Below, piece by piece: positions 9,075 through 17,601 of a stretch of 64,000 bases of DNA. Origin of the DNA: JBBQWR01 sp038210495 (GTDB lineage: Bacteria; Planctomycetota; Planctomycetia; Pirellulales; DATAWG01). The notes below the pieces were generated by a model. That model ran no database searches. It was not told the DNA's origin and saw nothing but the letters and a program-made list of their open reading frames with translations. The DNA is taken from the NCBI GenBank assembly GCA_038210495.1, contig JBBQWR010000018.1, forward strand, positions 1 to 64,000. The letters are read 5' to 3'. Every line of letters starts with the position of its first letter. The stretch's first letter is position 1. Both the position numbers and the translations under genes were made by a program.

Positions 9075-12000
9075 ATGACGCCTACTATCGTCATAACCGG
9101 CACAATCGTCATAAACGCCCAGCATCGCTTGACTAAAGCTATCACTACTCTCGTCCGAACCTTCCAGCACGCTCGCGGCGTCGCCCGTCCGTGGATGGCT
9201 GTGCTCGCCATTTGGCTGGTGGGGTGCTGCCAAGCGGCTTGGGGACAGACCACGATATTGCCGCAGGGCTTCCCCGACACGCTGCCGCCACTGGTGGCCA
9301 CGCCCGCCGGGCCGCCGCATGAAATGCCGATGCCGGACATGTTTCATACCATTTTTAGGATGCATCAAACGATTTCTGACGCGGTTGGCGATTCCGGAGA
9401 GCTCACGCAACTGGGCGGTTTCGTTCCGCATCCGACCGACGATGGAATTTGGTTCTTCGACGGCCAGTTCATCATTCTGGAAGAAACGAACAATCCCCGG
9501 CAGCAGACGCTCAATTTTGCCGGAAATATCGGCGTCGGCCGGCGCTGGCTGTCGATGGACGACGGCCAAGTGCTGGGCCTCAGCGCTTGGTACGACTTCG
9601 ACCATGGCCAGCCGGCCTTCATCCATCAGGCTTCGATCGGAGCGGAATTGCTCGGCGAAGTTTGGGATTTGCGGGCCAACGGTTATTTTCCCATCGGCAC
9701 TTCGCGAAAGACCTTGGGATTCTCGTCGTTCGGGAGTGCATTCTTCGCGGGCCAAAGCGTCTTCGTTCCCCGAACGCGAACCGATCTTGCGGCGTTGACC
9801 GGCGTCGATATGGAGGTCGGCCGACGGCTGCCAGGTTGGCTCGGCGAAAACGGCGTGTCGGCGTATAGCGGATTTTATTACTACGCGGCCGATCGTCATT
9901 TCAATACGTTCGGCGCCTCCGAGCGGTTGGAAGCCAATCTGTCGGACACGATCACGATCGACGCCCGGGTGACGTCCGATCCGCTCTTCAAAACAAATCT
10001 GGCTTTCGGCCTAACATACTCGCTGCCAACTGCGGGCAAATGCAAAAAGTGTGCATGCCCGTCGGACGACTATTATCGCTTGATCGAACCCGTGCAGCGA
10101 AATCGCACGATCGTTCGCGGCCGGCAATCGATCGCCGACAACGTGCTGGCGATCGACGCCAATTCGTTTCAGCCATTCCGCGTCGTGCATGTGAACAGCG
10201 CCGCGCCCCCCGGCGGCGACGGCACCGTCGAGCATCCCTATCAAACGTTGCCGATGGCTCAAGCCGGTTCGCTCCCCAACGACATCGTGCTGGCCAACGC
10301 GAACAGCGTATTTAACGGCCAATGTTTTGCGATGCAAGCCGGACAGAGATTCTGGGGCGACGGCATCAACCATCCGATCAATACGGTCGAGGCCGGCACG
10401 ATCGTCCTGCCGCATGCCTCGGCCGGATCGACGCTACCGATAATTCAGAACTCGCCCGGTGATGCGATTGCGCTGGCCAGCAACGGCAACGTGTCGGGCT
10501 TCACCGTTAATGCGTCTGGCGGCGCGGCGATCGCCGGCAACGGCATTTCCGGCGCTGTGGGAGTCGACCATGTCGCCATTGGCGGTGGCGCGATCGGCGT
10601 CAGTCTGCAAAACAGTTCGGCGACCACGACATTTCAAGATCTACCAATCAACGGCGCGGCGACGGGCATTCAACTCACTACCAACTCGGGCGCGACGAAT
10701 TTCAATGGCGTGACCACCGTCAGCGGCAGCACTGTCGCCGGAGTCAGCAATACCGGCGGCAGCGGGCCCGTGAATTTCAATCAACTCAACCTAACGGCGA
10801 CCTCGGGAACCGGCCTCACGTCGACCAATTCCACCGGGGCGCTTACCGTAACCGGCGGGGCAATTACCAATGCCAGCGGTCAGGCCATCGGCGTCACGAA
10901 CGCCAATGTTGCCTTAAACCTCTCGAATGTCGCCGCGACCAGTGGCGTCAGCGGCATTTCGCTCGACGGCGCCTCGGGCTCGGTCAATGTCGCGCAATCG
11001 ACGATCGCCGGCGGCACGACCGGCATCAATCTCGTTAACAACACGGCGGCGGTGACGCTAAACAACACGACCGTCAACGGCGCCTCCACGGGCATCGCCG
11101 CCACCGGCGCTCAGACCAATACGCATTTCACCGGCACAACCAATGTCACCGGCGCGACAACGGCCGGCGTCACCGACACGGGCGGCTCGAGAAATTTGAC
11201 GTTCGATCAACTGAACATCAACGCGACCACGGGCACGGGTCTGAGCATCGCCAATTCGTCCGGCCTGACGGTCGCCAATGGCTCGATTACCGCGGCCGGC
11301 GGATCGGCTCTTAATGCCGCCAACTCCAATGGGAATCTGAATTTGGCCGCGGCCAACTCCACCGGTGGCCCGACCGGAATCAATCTCGATACGCTTGCCG
11401 GCGCCGTGACGATCGGCGGCGGCACGATCGCCGGCGGCACGATCGGAGTGAATCTCAACAACAACACGGCGGCCATCAACCTGACCGGGCTAAACATCAA
11501 TGGCGCCGCGACGGGAGTCAGTTCCTCGGGCAATCAAACCGCTTCCCACTTCATCGGCGCCACGACCGTCAATGGCAGCACGGTCAATGGAGTGCTCGAT
11601 TCGACAGGCAGCGGGGCGCTCTCGTTCGACAACCTCAATATCGGCGCGACGTCCGGAACCGGCCTTAACGTCCAAAATTCCACCGGCTTGATCGTCGCCA
11701 ATGGCGCGATCGCCAACGCCGGCGGCGCGGGCTTGAATCTGAGCAACTCGACGGCGGCGATCAACCTTGCCAGCGTCTCCGCGACCAACGCGGCCGGTGG
11801 AACGGGGATCAACGTGAGCAACGCCAGTGGCACGGTCGCCATCGGTGGCGGCACGATCACGGGGGGCGCCAAAGGCATCAATCTGAACAACAATCCAGCC
11901 AACGTCACGATCAGCGGCATGGCCGTAAACAATGCCGCCACGGGCGTCTCGATCGCCGGCAATCAAACCAATACTCATTTTCAGGGTACGACGACGATCT

Positions 12001-13694
12001 CGGGCAGCACGGTCAATGGCTTCACGGAGCAAAGCGCCACGGGGTCCGTGCTGGTCGATCAACTGGCCGTGTCGGCCGCTTCCGGCACTGCGCTCAACGT
12101 GACAGGCTCGACGGGACTGACCGTGACTAGCGGCACGCTGAGCAATGCCAATGGCGGCGCCGTCAACGTGAACAACTCAAGCGTAAATCTGAACTTGGCC
12201 AGCGTCGCGGCGACCGGAGCCACGACTGGCGTCGCGCTAACCAATGCGGCCGGCACGGTCAACGTCGCCCAATCGACGATCGCCGGAGGCACGACGGGCG
12301 TCGCGCTCAACAGCAACACGGCCAACATCGCGCTGCAAAACACAACCGTCACGGGCGCGGCCACGGGGATCAGTGTCAGCGGCAATCAAAACTCGACCCG
12401 CTTCACCGGCGTGACCACCGTCAATGGCAGCACTGTTAACGGCGCGACGATCAACAACGCCACCGGCACGATCGGCTTCGATCAATTGGACATCGGCGCC
12501 ACGTCGGGGACGGCGCTGCGAATCAACAATTCGAGCGGACTGACGATTACCAATGGATCGCTGGCCAATGCCAATGGCGCCGCATTGTCGGCGACCGCAT
12601 CGACCGCCTCGATTAGCCTGGCCAACGTGACGGCGACTGGATCCGGGACGGGCGTCAATGTCACGGCGCTCACCGGCAGCCTCAACATCAGCCAAGCCAC
12701 GCTCACCGGCGGCGCCGTCGGCTTCAATTTGCAGAACAGCGCGGCGGCCATGACCTTTAACAACATCACGGTCAACAACGCCACCACGGGGATTCAGTTA
12801 CTGGGCGATTCCGGCAACGTCGTGTTTCATGGGCTCACCAACATAACCGGCAGCACGTCGACCGGCGTCTTCGAGCAAGCGGTGACAAGTCAGGTCGCGT
12901 TCGACGATCTGACGATCAACGCTACGTCCGGAACGGGGCTCAATGCAACGGGCTCGGGCCTGCTCACGATTAGCGCTGGTTCGATCGCCAGCGCATCCGG
13001 CGGCGCGGTCGCCATCACCGGAATGCCGGTTGCGATCTCGCTGACCAGCGTTTCTTCGAGCGGCGGCGCTAATGGATTGGCTCTCGCCAGCACAACGGGC
13101 AGTTTCCGGGTACTCGGCGCCAGCGGCGTCGCGGGGTCCGGCGGCACGCTCGCCAATTCATCGAACAACGGCATTCTCATTCAGAATTCAACCGGTGTTT
13201 CGCTCGCCGATATCAATGTCAACGGGTCCAGCAGCTATGGCGCGAACGTCAACGCGTCCAGCAACGTCGCGCTCAACGGTCTGGGCGTGACCAATGCGAC
13301 CAATATCGGCATCCTATTTCAAAGCAGCGGCGGAACGAATTCCGTGATCAATTCGAGCGTCGATACGCCCGCGACCGGCGAGGGCATTTATATTTTTCAG
13401 CCCTCAACCGGCGCGATTTACACCATATCGGGAAATCAAATCACGGGCTCCTCGACCTTCGCGGACGGACTGCTCGGAATATCGAGTCAGAACGTCACCT
13501 ATCACATCGAAGGAAACAATATCAATCTCGGCGGCGGAAGCAGCACCGGGATCTTACTGGAACAGACGGGCGGCACGGCCCAACTGTTGGGCACGGTGGA
13601 TAACACGGTGACTGCGGCGACGCCATTCCAGGCCATTCCTGTCGGCGGAACATTCTCAGGCCAGATTCTCGTCAACGGCGCCCCCATGCCATAG
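9075..13694 (+). CDS. inverse-autotransporter (intimin/invasin-type) adhesin with tandem-repeat passenger
   Basis: The 1539-residue protein has a hydrophobic export signal at about residues 41-58 (MAVLAIWLVGCCQAAWGQ), after an extra 40-residue N-terminal extension if GTG/ATG choice at 9075 is right. Residues about 130-318 match the inverse-autotransporter beta-barrel (NIGVGRRW, LGLSAWYDFDH, SIGAELLGEVWDLRANGYFP). The barrel ends with the typical linker LIEPVQRNRTIV (337-348). A Cys cluster CKKCAC lies just before the linker. Next comes a DUF1565-like start (VNSAAPPGGDGTVEHPYQTL), then six tandem repeats of about 142 residues rich in Gly, Thr, Asn and Ala, probably a right-handed beta-helix. 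It should insert its barrel in the outer membrane and display the repeats. No clear RBS favours 9075 or ATG 9195. Confidence 0.8.
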   Translation: MTPTIVITGTIVINAQHRLTKAITTLVRTFQHARGVARPWMAVLAIWLVGCCQAAWGQTTILPQGFPDTLPPLVATPAGPPHEMPMPDMFHTIFRMHQTISDAVGDSGELTQLGGFVPHPTDDGIWFFDGQFIILEETNNPRQQTLNFAGNIGVGRRWLSMDDGQVLGLSAWYDFDHGQPAFIHQASIGAELLGEVWDLRANGYFPIGTSRKTLGFSSFGSAFFAGQSVFVPRTRTDLAALTGVDMEVGRRLPGWLGENGVSAYSGFYYYAADRHFNTFGASERLEANLSDTITIDARVTSDPLFKTNLAFGLTYSLPTAGKCKKCACPSDDYYRLIEPVQRNRTIVRGRQSIADNVLAIDANSFQPFRVVHVNSAAPPGGDGTVEHPYQTLPMAQAGSLPNDIVLANANSVFNGQCFAMQAGQRFWGDGINHPINTVEAGTIVLPHASAGSTLPIIQNSPGDAIALASNGNVSGFTVNASGGAAIAGNGISGAVGVDHVAIGGGAIGVSLQNSSATTTFQDLPINGAATGIQLTTNSGATNFNGVTTVSGSTVAGVSNTGGSGPVNFNQLNLTATSGTGLTSTNSTGALTVTGGAITNASGQAIGVTNANVALNLSNVAATSGVSGISLDGASGSVNVAQSTIAGGTTGINLVNNTAAVTLNNTTVNGASTGIAATGAQTNTHFTGTTNVTGATTAGVTDTGGSRNLTFDQLNINATTGTGLSIANSSGLTVANGSITAAGGSALNAANSNGNLNLAAANSTGGPTGINLDTLAGAVTIGGGTIAGGTIGVNLNNNTAAINLTGLNINGAATGVSSSGNQTASHFIGATTVNGSTVNGVLDSTGSGALSFDNLNIGATSGTGLNVQNSTGLIVANGAIANAGGAGLNLSNSTAAINLASVSATNAAGGTGINVSNASGTVAIGGGTITGGAKGINLNNNPANVTISGMAVNNAATGVSIAGNQTNTHFQGTTTISGSTVNGFTEQSATGSVLVDQLAVSAASGTALNVTGSTGLTVTSGTLSNANGGAVNVNNSSVNLNLASVAATGATTGVALTNAAGTVNVAQSTIAGGTTGVALNSNTANIALQNTTVTGAATGISVSGNQNSTRFTGVTTVNGSTVNGATINNATGTIGFDQLDIGATSGTALRINNSSGLTITNGSLANANGAALSATASTASISLANVTATGSGTGVNVTALTGSLNISQATLTGGAVGFNLQNSAAAMTFNNITVNNATTGIQLLGDSGNVVFHGLTNITGSTSTGVFEQAVTSQVAFDDLTINATSGTGLNATGSGLLTISAGSIASASGGAVAITGMPVAISLTSVSSSGGANGLALASTTGSFRVLGASGVAGSGGTLANSSNNGILIQNSTGVSLADINVNGSSSYGANVNASSNVALNGLGVTNATNIGILFQSSGGTNSVINSSVDTPATGEGIYIFQPSTGAIYTISGNQITGSSTFADGLLGISSQNVTYHIEGNNINLGGGSSTGILLEQTGGTAQLLGTVDNTVTAATPFQAIPVGGTFSGQILVNGAPMP
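10650..13130 (+). repeat. six tandem repeats of about 426 bp inside the adhesin gene
   Basis: Units begin near 10651, 11080, 11503, 11932, 12355 and 12778, with spacing of 423-429 bases. Each encodes the series ATGI.../THFTG.T.V.GST/FDQL.I.ATSGT/SSGLT..NG. Spacing is always a multiple of three, so the copy number can change without breaking the frame. Units 4 and 5 share long near-identical DNA words such as GTCGCCCAATCGACGATCGC, which also occurs in unit 1. Confidence 0.8.
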
Positions 13695-13854
13695 TCGGCC
13701 CGACATTCATCGGTCGGGGCCGGCCGGGGTCCGCCAACGCGGCTAAGCACCTGCCGCCGCCATGCGTCTTTCCCAATTCGAACAGCGGGACGTTCGGAGT
13801 GAATAGGGGTCTTTTTGCAGCGCCAAGCGTAGGAGATTGTTGAATCACTGATCC

Positions 13855-15099
13855 CTATTGCTGCGGCCGGGCTGCAACAATCCGATTGATGGTTCCCTGA
13901 GTCGTCGTGAAATAAACCTCGCCCGATTCATCTTCACCGAATGAGCACACGGGCATAGTCATGGGCATCATAGGTTGTACGGAATTCGCTTGACCTGATC
14001 TTTCGTCGTAACGCATTGCATACAACTGGCCTCTGACGTGATCCGCGAAAAGATAGGCGCCGAACAACTCCGGAACTTTCTTTCCACGATATACGCAGCC
14101 GCCAATGATGCAATTGCCTACCGAATGATTGTAGGCGAAGACCGGGTCGATCAGTTTTCCGATGAACGGCCCGGGGAGCGACGGCGATGAATCCGGCTTT
14201 TGAGTGAACTCGGAAAATCCCTCTTTGATGTTCCAGCCATAATTTCCGCCTCGCTCGATGACGTCGATCTCCTCCCAGGCGTCCTCGCCGACATCGCCAG
14301 CCCAGAGCCGGTCCGTGGCATGGTCCAGCGACATCCGCCACACGTTGCGCAACCCCAGGGCCCAAATTTCGGCCCGAGCCCCTTTTCGATCGACAAACGG
14401 ATTGTCGGCCGGAATGGCGTATTTCAGCCCGGCGTCTTGGTGGTCGACATCGATTCGCAAAATCTTTCCCAGCACGGATTGGATATTCTGGGCGTTGCGA
14501 TGTGGATCGCCGACTGGGCCTCCATCGCCAACCGCCATGTATAAATAGCCGTCGGGGCCAAAGAGAAGCGTGCCGCCGTTATGGTTGCCCGTGACCTGCG
14601 GCGTGCGAAATATTTCCTCTTCCAAGTCGCGATCGGCGCGACTTGCATCGCCGGCCGACATCTTGAAACGAGATAAAATATTGAAGTGCTCGGGATTGGT
14701 GTAATAGAGGAAGAACTGCCGGTTTTCGCGAAACTTCGGATGAAACACCAACCCCAAGAGGCCATCTTCGCTGGACCCCTCTTTGATAATCCGGTCGCGA
14801 ATGTTAAGTAGTTCGCCAGCTTCCTCGACGCCCGGATCATTGGGGAAAATCAGGACCGTGCCCGACTGAGAAAGAACGACGATCCGGTTCGTGTCATCCG
14901 GCGGAAATGTCACGAAGACCGGTCGGTCGAGCTCAATATTCGGGAACGCTCGCTCAAACGTTGCCGTCGTCGATTGAGCGTCAATCGCGATCGGCTCAGT
15001 TCCCCGGAAGGATTGCACGATGGAATGCCTGACAATCAAAAAGATCAAGCCAATCACAACGAGCAAACCCAATCTCACAACGACTCGCGTGCGATTCAT
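13855..15099 (-). CDS. membrane-anchored PQQ-dependent sugar dehydrogenase (GSDH family)
   Basis: The 414-residue product matches soluble glucose/sorbosone dehydrogenases. Seen in order are FVTFPPDDTNRIVVLSQSG, EDGLLGLVFHPKF, GNHNGGTLLFGPDGYLYMAV and WRMSLDHATDRLWAGDVGED, the usual six-bladed propeller motifs. An N-terminal hydrophobic segment (VVVRLGLLVVIGLIFLIV) anchors it or acts as a signal. Family members oxidise sugars using PQQ; no PQQ biosynthesis gene is present in the window. ATG 15099 is preferred over TTG 15141 because it starts right before the membrane segment. It is convergent with the adhesin gene and 9 bases beyond it lies the stop of rng. Confidence 0.85.
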   Translation of the reverse strand: MNRTRVVVRLGLLVVIGLIFLIVRHSIVQSFRGTEPIAIDAQSTTATFERAFPNIELDRPVFVTFPPDDTNRIVVLSQSGTVLIFPNDPGVEEAGELLNIRDRIIKEGSSEDGLLGLVFHPKFRENRQFFLYYTNPEHFNILSRFKMSAGDASRADRDLEEEIFRTPQVTGNHNGGTLLFGPDGYLYMAVGDGGPVGDPHRNAQNIQSVLGKILRIDVDHQDAGLKYAIPADNPFVDRKGARAEIWALGLRNVWRMSLDHATDRLWAGDVGEDAWEEIDVIERGGNYGWNIKEGFSEFTQKPDSSPSLPGPFIGKLIDPVFAYNHSVGNCIIGGCVYRGKKVPELFGAYLFADHVRGQLYAMRYDERSGQANSVQPMMPMTMPVCSFGEDESGEVYFTTTQGTINRIVAARPQQ

Positions 15100-15150
15100 G
15101 GGTTTAAATTCTCGGAAATAGCCGCCAATTCCTGGCGACAAGAAATAGGC

Positions 15151-16809
15151 CTATCCCGTGAATTTCACTTCCCGGCCGGCGGCGTCTTGGCATTCGATCA
15201 ACAGATGCTCGGGCTCCGCTAGCTCTTTGCCGAATACCTGGATCGTCATGCCGCCGTCGTCTTCGAGGCGGGCCATTTCGCGACGCTTTTTGTTGTTCAA
15301 ATAGGTCGAGACTTCGTCGGCCACGGTGATCGAGACCTTGACGATATCCTCGCGCTGGGCGGCCAGGATCAATATCCGAATCACTTCGATCGCCATGCTT
15401 TCGGCCGTCTTGACGACGCCCGTGCCGGTGCAGCCGGGGCAGTCCTTGTAAACGCTCCGCTTGAGGCTCGGACGAATCCGCTGCCGGGTCATCTCGATCA
15501 AGCCGAATGGGCTGGTCCGCAAGATCTTCGTGCGAGCCCGATCGCGCTTGACCGCGTCGCGGAGAGCCCTTTCGAGATTCCGCCGGTGCCGCTCTTTGCG
15601 CATATCGATGAAGTCGTTCACGATCACTCCGCCCAGGTCGCGGAGCCGAAGCTGCCGGGCGATCTCTTTCGCCGCGTGCAAATTCATCTGATAGGCGGTC
15701 TCCTCGGCGGAATCCGCAGTGCGGAAGTTTCCGCTATTCACATCGATCGCCACGAGGGCCTCGGTCGAATCGATAACGATCGAGCCGCCGTGTCGCAGCG
15801 GCACCTTTCGCTGGTGAATGAGGCTGATTTCTTCGTCCAAGCGATACTTGTGGAAGAGCGGCTCCTTGCCTTCGTAGAGGTGCAGCCGGTTGGCGTACCG
15901 GGGCATGACGATTTGCAGGAATTCCTTCGCCCGTTCGTACGCTTGCGGCTCGTCGATATGGATCGCGTCGACATCGCCGGTGAAGATGTCGCGGATCGTG
16001 CGGATGATCATGTCGCTTTCTTCGTAGATGTCGATCGGCGCCGGAAACTTGCGAATCCGGCGGATGATGACTTTCCACAGCCGCACGAGGTAGGCGAGAT
16101 CGCGGGAGATTTCTTTCTTAGTCCGATCGATGCCGGCCGTGCGGACGATGAATCCCAGCCCCTTGGGCGGATGCAGTTCGAGCATCACGTCGCGGAGCTT
16201 GCGGCGAACTTCGTCGTCTTCGATCTTGCGCGACACGCCGACTCGTCCGAGCGCCGGCATCAGCACCAGATATCGGCCAGGTATGCTGATATACGTCGAG
16301 AGCGTGGGCCCCTTGGTGCCGATGCCTTCCTTGATGACTTGCACCAGCAGCTCGTCGCCCCGGCGCAAGATGTCTTGGATCGGCGGCTTGACCCGCGGCC
16401 GGGCGCCGGGACGCAGGCGTTGCGGCGGACGGGTGCGAGTCGCTTCGGCGTGACTGCCCCCTTCGACGGCGTCGGGCGTCTCGACATCGTCATCTTCCTC
16501 CTCGGCGACTTCCTCGCGGCTTTGGCGGCCGCCGTATTCGATCGGCCGATCGGGGTCGTAACCCCCTTGGCGAAAATACTGTGGCTCGATGTCGCTGATG
16601 TGCAAGAACCCGTTGCGGCCGACGCCGAAGTCGACGAACGCCGCTTGAATGCTAGGCTCGATATTGACGACCTTGCCCTTGTAGATGTTGCCGACGTAAT
16701 TGTCCGCGCTGGTTCGTTCGATGTAGAGCTCTTCGAGAACTCCATCTTCCACGATCGCGATCCGACATTCCTCGGGCTGCGAAACGTTGATCAACATTTC
16801 CTGCTTCAT
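15151..16809 (-). CDS. rng: ribonuclease G/E family endoribonuclease
   Basis: RNase G/E cleaves single-stranded AU-rich RNA and matures rRNA and mRNAs. The 552-residue protein has an N-terminal S1 domain (GNIYKGKVVNIEPSIQAAFV). This domain is interrupted by an acidic and Arg/Pro-rich insertion at about residues 85-145. RNase E-type motifs follow, including FIVRTAG, the metal-binding aspartates in ALVAIDVNSG and VNDFID, and the zinc-link cysteines in CPGCTGTG. It lacks the long RNase E C-terminal scaffold, so it is RNase G-sized with an S1 insertion. It lies downstream of the DUF2344 gene, a pairing seen in many bacteria. Confidence 0.92.
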   Translation of the reverse strand: MKQEMLINVSQPEECRIAIVEDGVLEELYIERTSADNYVGNIYKGKVVNIEPSIQAAFVDFGVGRNGFLHISDIEPQYFRQGGYDPDRPIEYGGRQSREEVAEEEDDDVETPDAVEGGSHAEATRTRPPQRLRPGARPRVKPPIQDILRRGDELLVQVIKEGIGTKGPTLSTYISIPGRYLVLMPALGRVGVSRKIEDDEVRRKLRDVMLELHPPKGLGFIVRTAGIDRTKKEISRDLAYLVRLWKVIIRRIRKFPAPIDIYEESDMIIRTIRDIFTGDVDAIHIDEPQAYERAKEFLQIVMPRYANRLHLYEGKEPLFHKYRLDEEISLIHQRKVPLRHGGSIVIDSTEALVAIDVNSGNFRTADSAEETAYQMNLHAAKEIARQLRLRDLGGVIVNDFIDMRKERHRRNLERALRDAVKRDRARTKILRTSPFGLIEMTRQRIRPSLKRSVYKDCPGCTGTGVVKTAESMAIEVIRILILAAQREDIVKVSITVADEVSTYLNNKKRREMARLEDDGGMTIQVFGKELAEPEHLLIECQDAAGREVKFTG

Positions 16810-16876
16810 GGCAAAACTTTCTCGTTTGATGTGTGTTGTGTTTTGGCCCTACTCCCTTCGGGAGTGGGTTCCGGCT

Positions 16877-17521
16877 TCACGACGCGATCTCGACCGCGGT
16901 ACGCGCGAGCTCGTAGCCGTGAAGCTCCAAATCTTCGAGTCCCAAGGCGGCCAACAATTCGCGTGGCCGCGCGCTTCCCTCTCGGTCGACTCGCAATCGC
17001 ATTTGCAATCGATCGCCGGAAAGCGATAGTTCATCCACCAATGGTCGTAAATCCAACTCAGTTGCCCGGCCTTCGCGCTGAATCGGGTGCGACGCCGACG
17101 CCAAAAAAGCGACGATTCGCTCCGCCGCCACTCGACAACGGTCCGGCGGCACGTCGATCGCGAATGTGACTTGCGTGGCCTGGGCCTTCTTGCTTCCCTC
17201 GCGCATCACTTCGGCGCCCTTGACGATCAGTCCCGGCGGGGCTCGCTCGGCAAGAGCGGCGACCAACTTCTCAGCCGACCAATCCTCCGTCAGATCGATC
17301 TCGATCATCTCATCCAGTCCGGCGATTCCCACCGCCAGCGCCGACGGAAAGTTCATTCGCGGCTTCGGGTGGAAGCCCTCGCTCATGCTCAGCGGCGCCT
17401 GAGCCCGATGGAACAGCCGCTCCCAGACGCGCATCAAATCGCGATGGCTCGCCCAGCGCAGATCGTCCTGCTTGGCGAAGCGAATACGGATTCGGTGGCG
17501 TAAAGGAGTTTGTGTCGTCAT
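16877..17521 (-). CDS. DUF2344 (TIGR03936) protein
   Basis: The 214-residue protein matches the DUF2344/TIGR03936 family (RIRFAKQDDLRWASHRDLMRVWER, SEGFHPKPRMNFPSAL). This domain is often fused to or encoded next to a radical SAM protein, and in other genomes also sits beside rng. Its biochemical role is not established. Here no radical SAM partner is adjacent, and the gene lies directly upstream of rng on the same strand, suggesting cotranscription. ATG 17521 (MTTQTPLRHR) is preferred to the start at 17536. A family B palindrome separates it from ptsI. Confidence 0.8.
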   Translation of the reverse strand: MTTQTPLRHRIRIRFAKQDDLRWASHRDLMRVWERLFHRAQAPLSMSEGFHPKPRMNFPSALAVGIAGLDEMIEIDLTEDWSAEKLVAALAERAPPGLIVKGAEVMREGSKKAQATQVTFAIDVPPDRCRVAAERIVAFLASASHPIQREGRATELDLRPLVDELSLSGDRLQMRLRVDREGSARPRELLAALGLEDLELHGYELARTAVEIAS

Positions 17522-17533
17522 ACGTTCTCGTAT

Positions 17534-17601
17534 CATCGCCGCGGCATCTTGCCGCGCCGGGTTGCCAAATCAATACTCCGCGGCAGGATGCCGCGGCTAT
17601 G
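17534..17601. repeat. palindromic repeat family B, locus 1 (carries ptsI stop codon)
   Basis: The left arm 17534-17556 (CGCCGCGGCATCTTGCCGCG) pairs with the right arm 17579-17601 (CGCGGCAGGATGCCGCGGC plus TATG), with a loop of about 22 bases. The TAG stop of ptsI (minus strand, 17597-17599) lies in the conserved CATAGCC end of the element. There is no T-run, so it is not a standard intrinsic terminator, although it sits in a terminator-like position. Confidence 0.85.

Noticed and set aside
15586..17169. A 527-codon plus-strand open frame opposite rng
   Set aside because: It mirrors the rng and DUF2344 genes on the other strand. High-GC codon use opens long antisense frames, its translation is not family-like, and rng has clear catalytic motifs.
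17534..17601. Family B palindrome as a classical intrinsic terminator of ptsI
   Set aside because: The stem is strong but no T-run follows in either direction, so Rho-independent termination in the standard sense is not supported.
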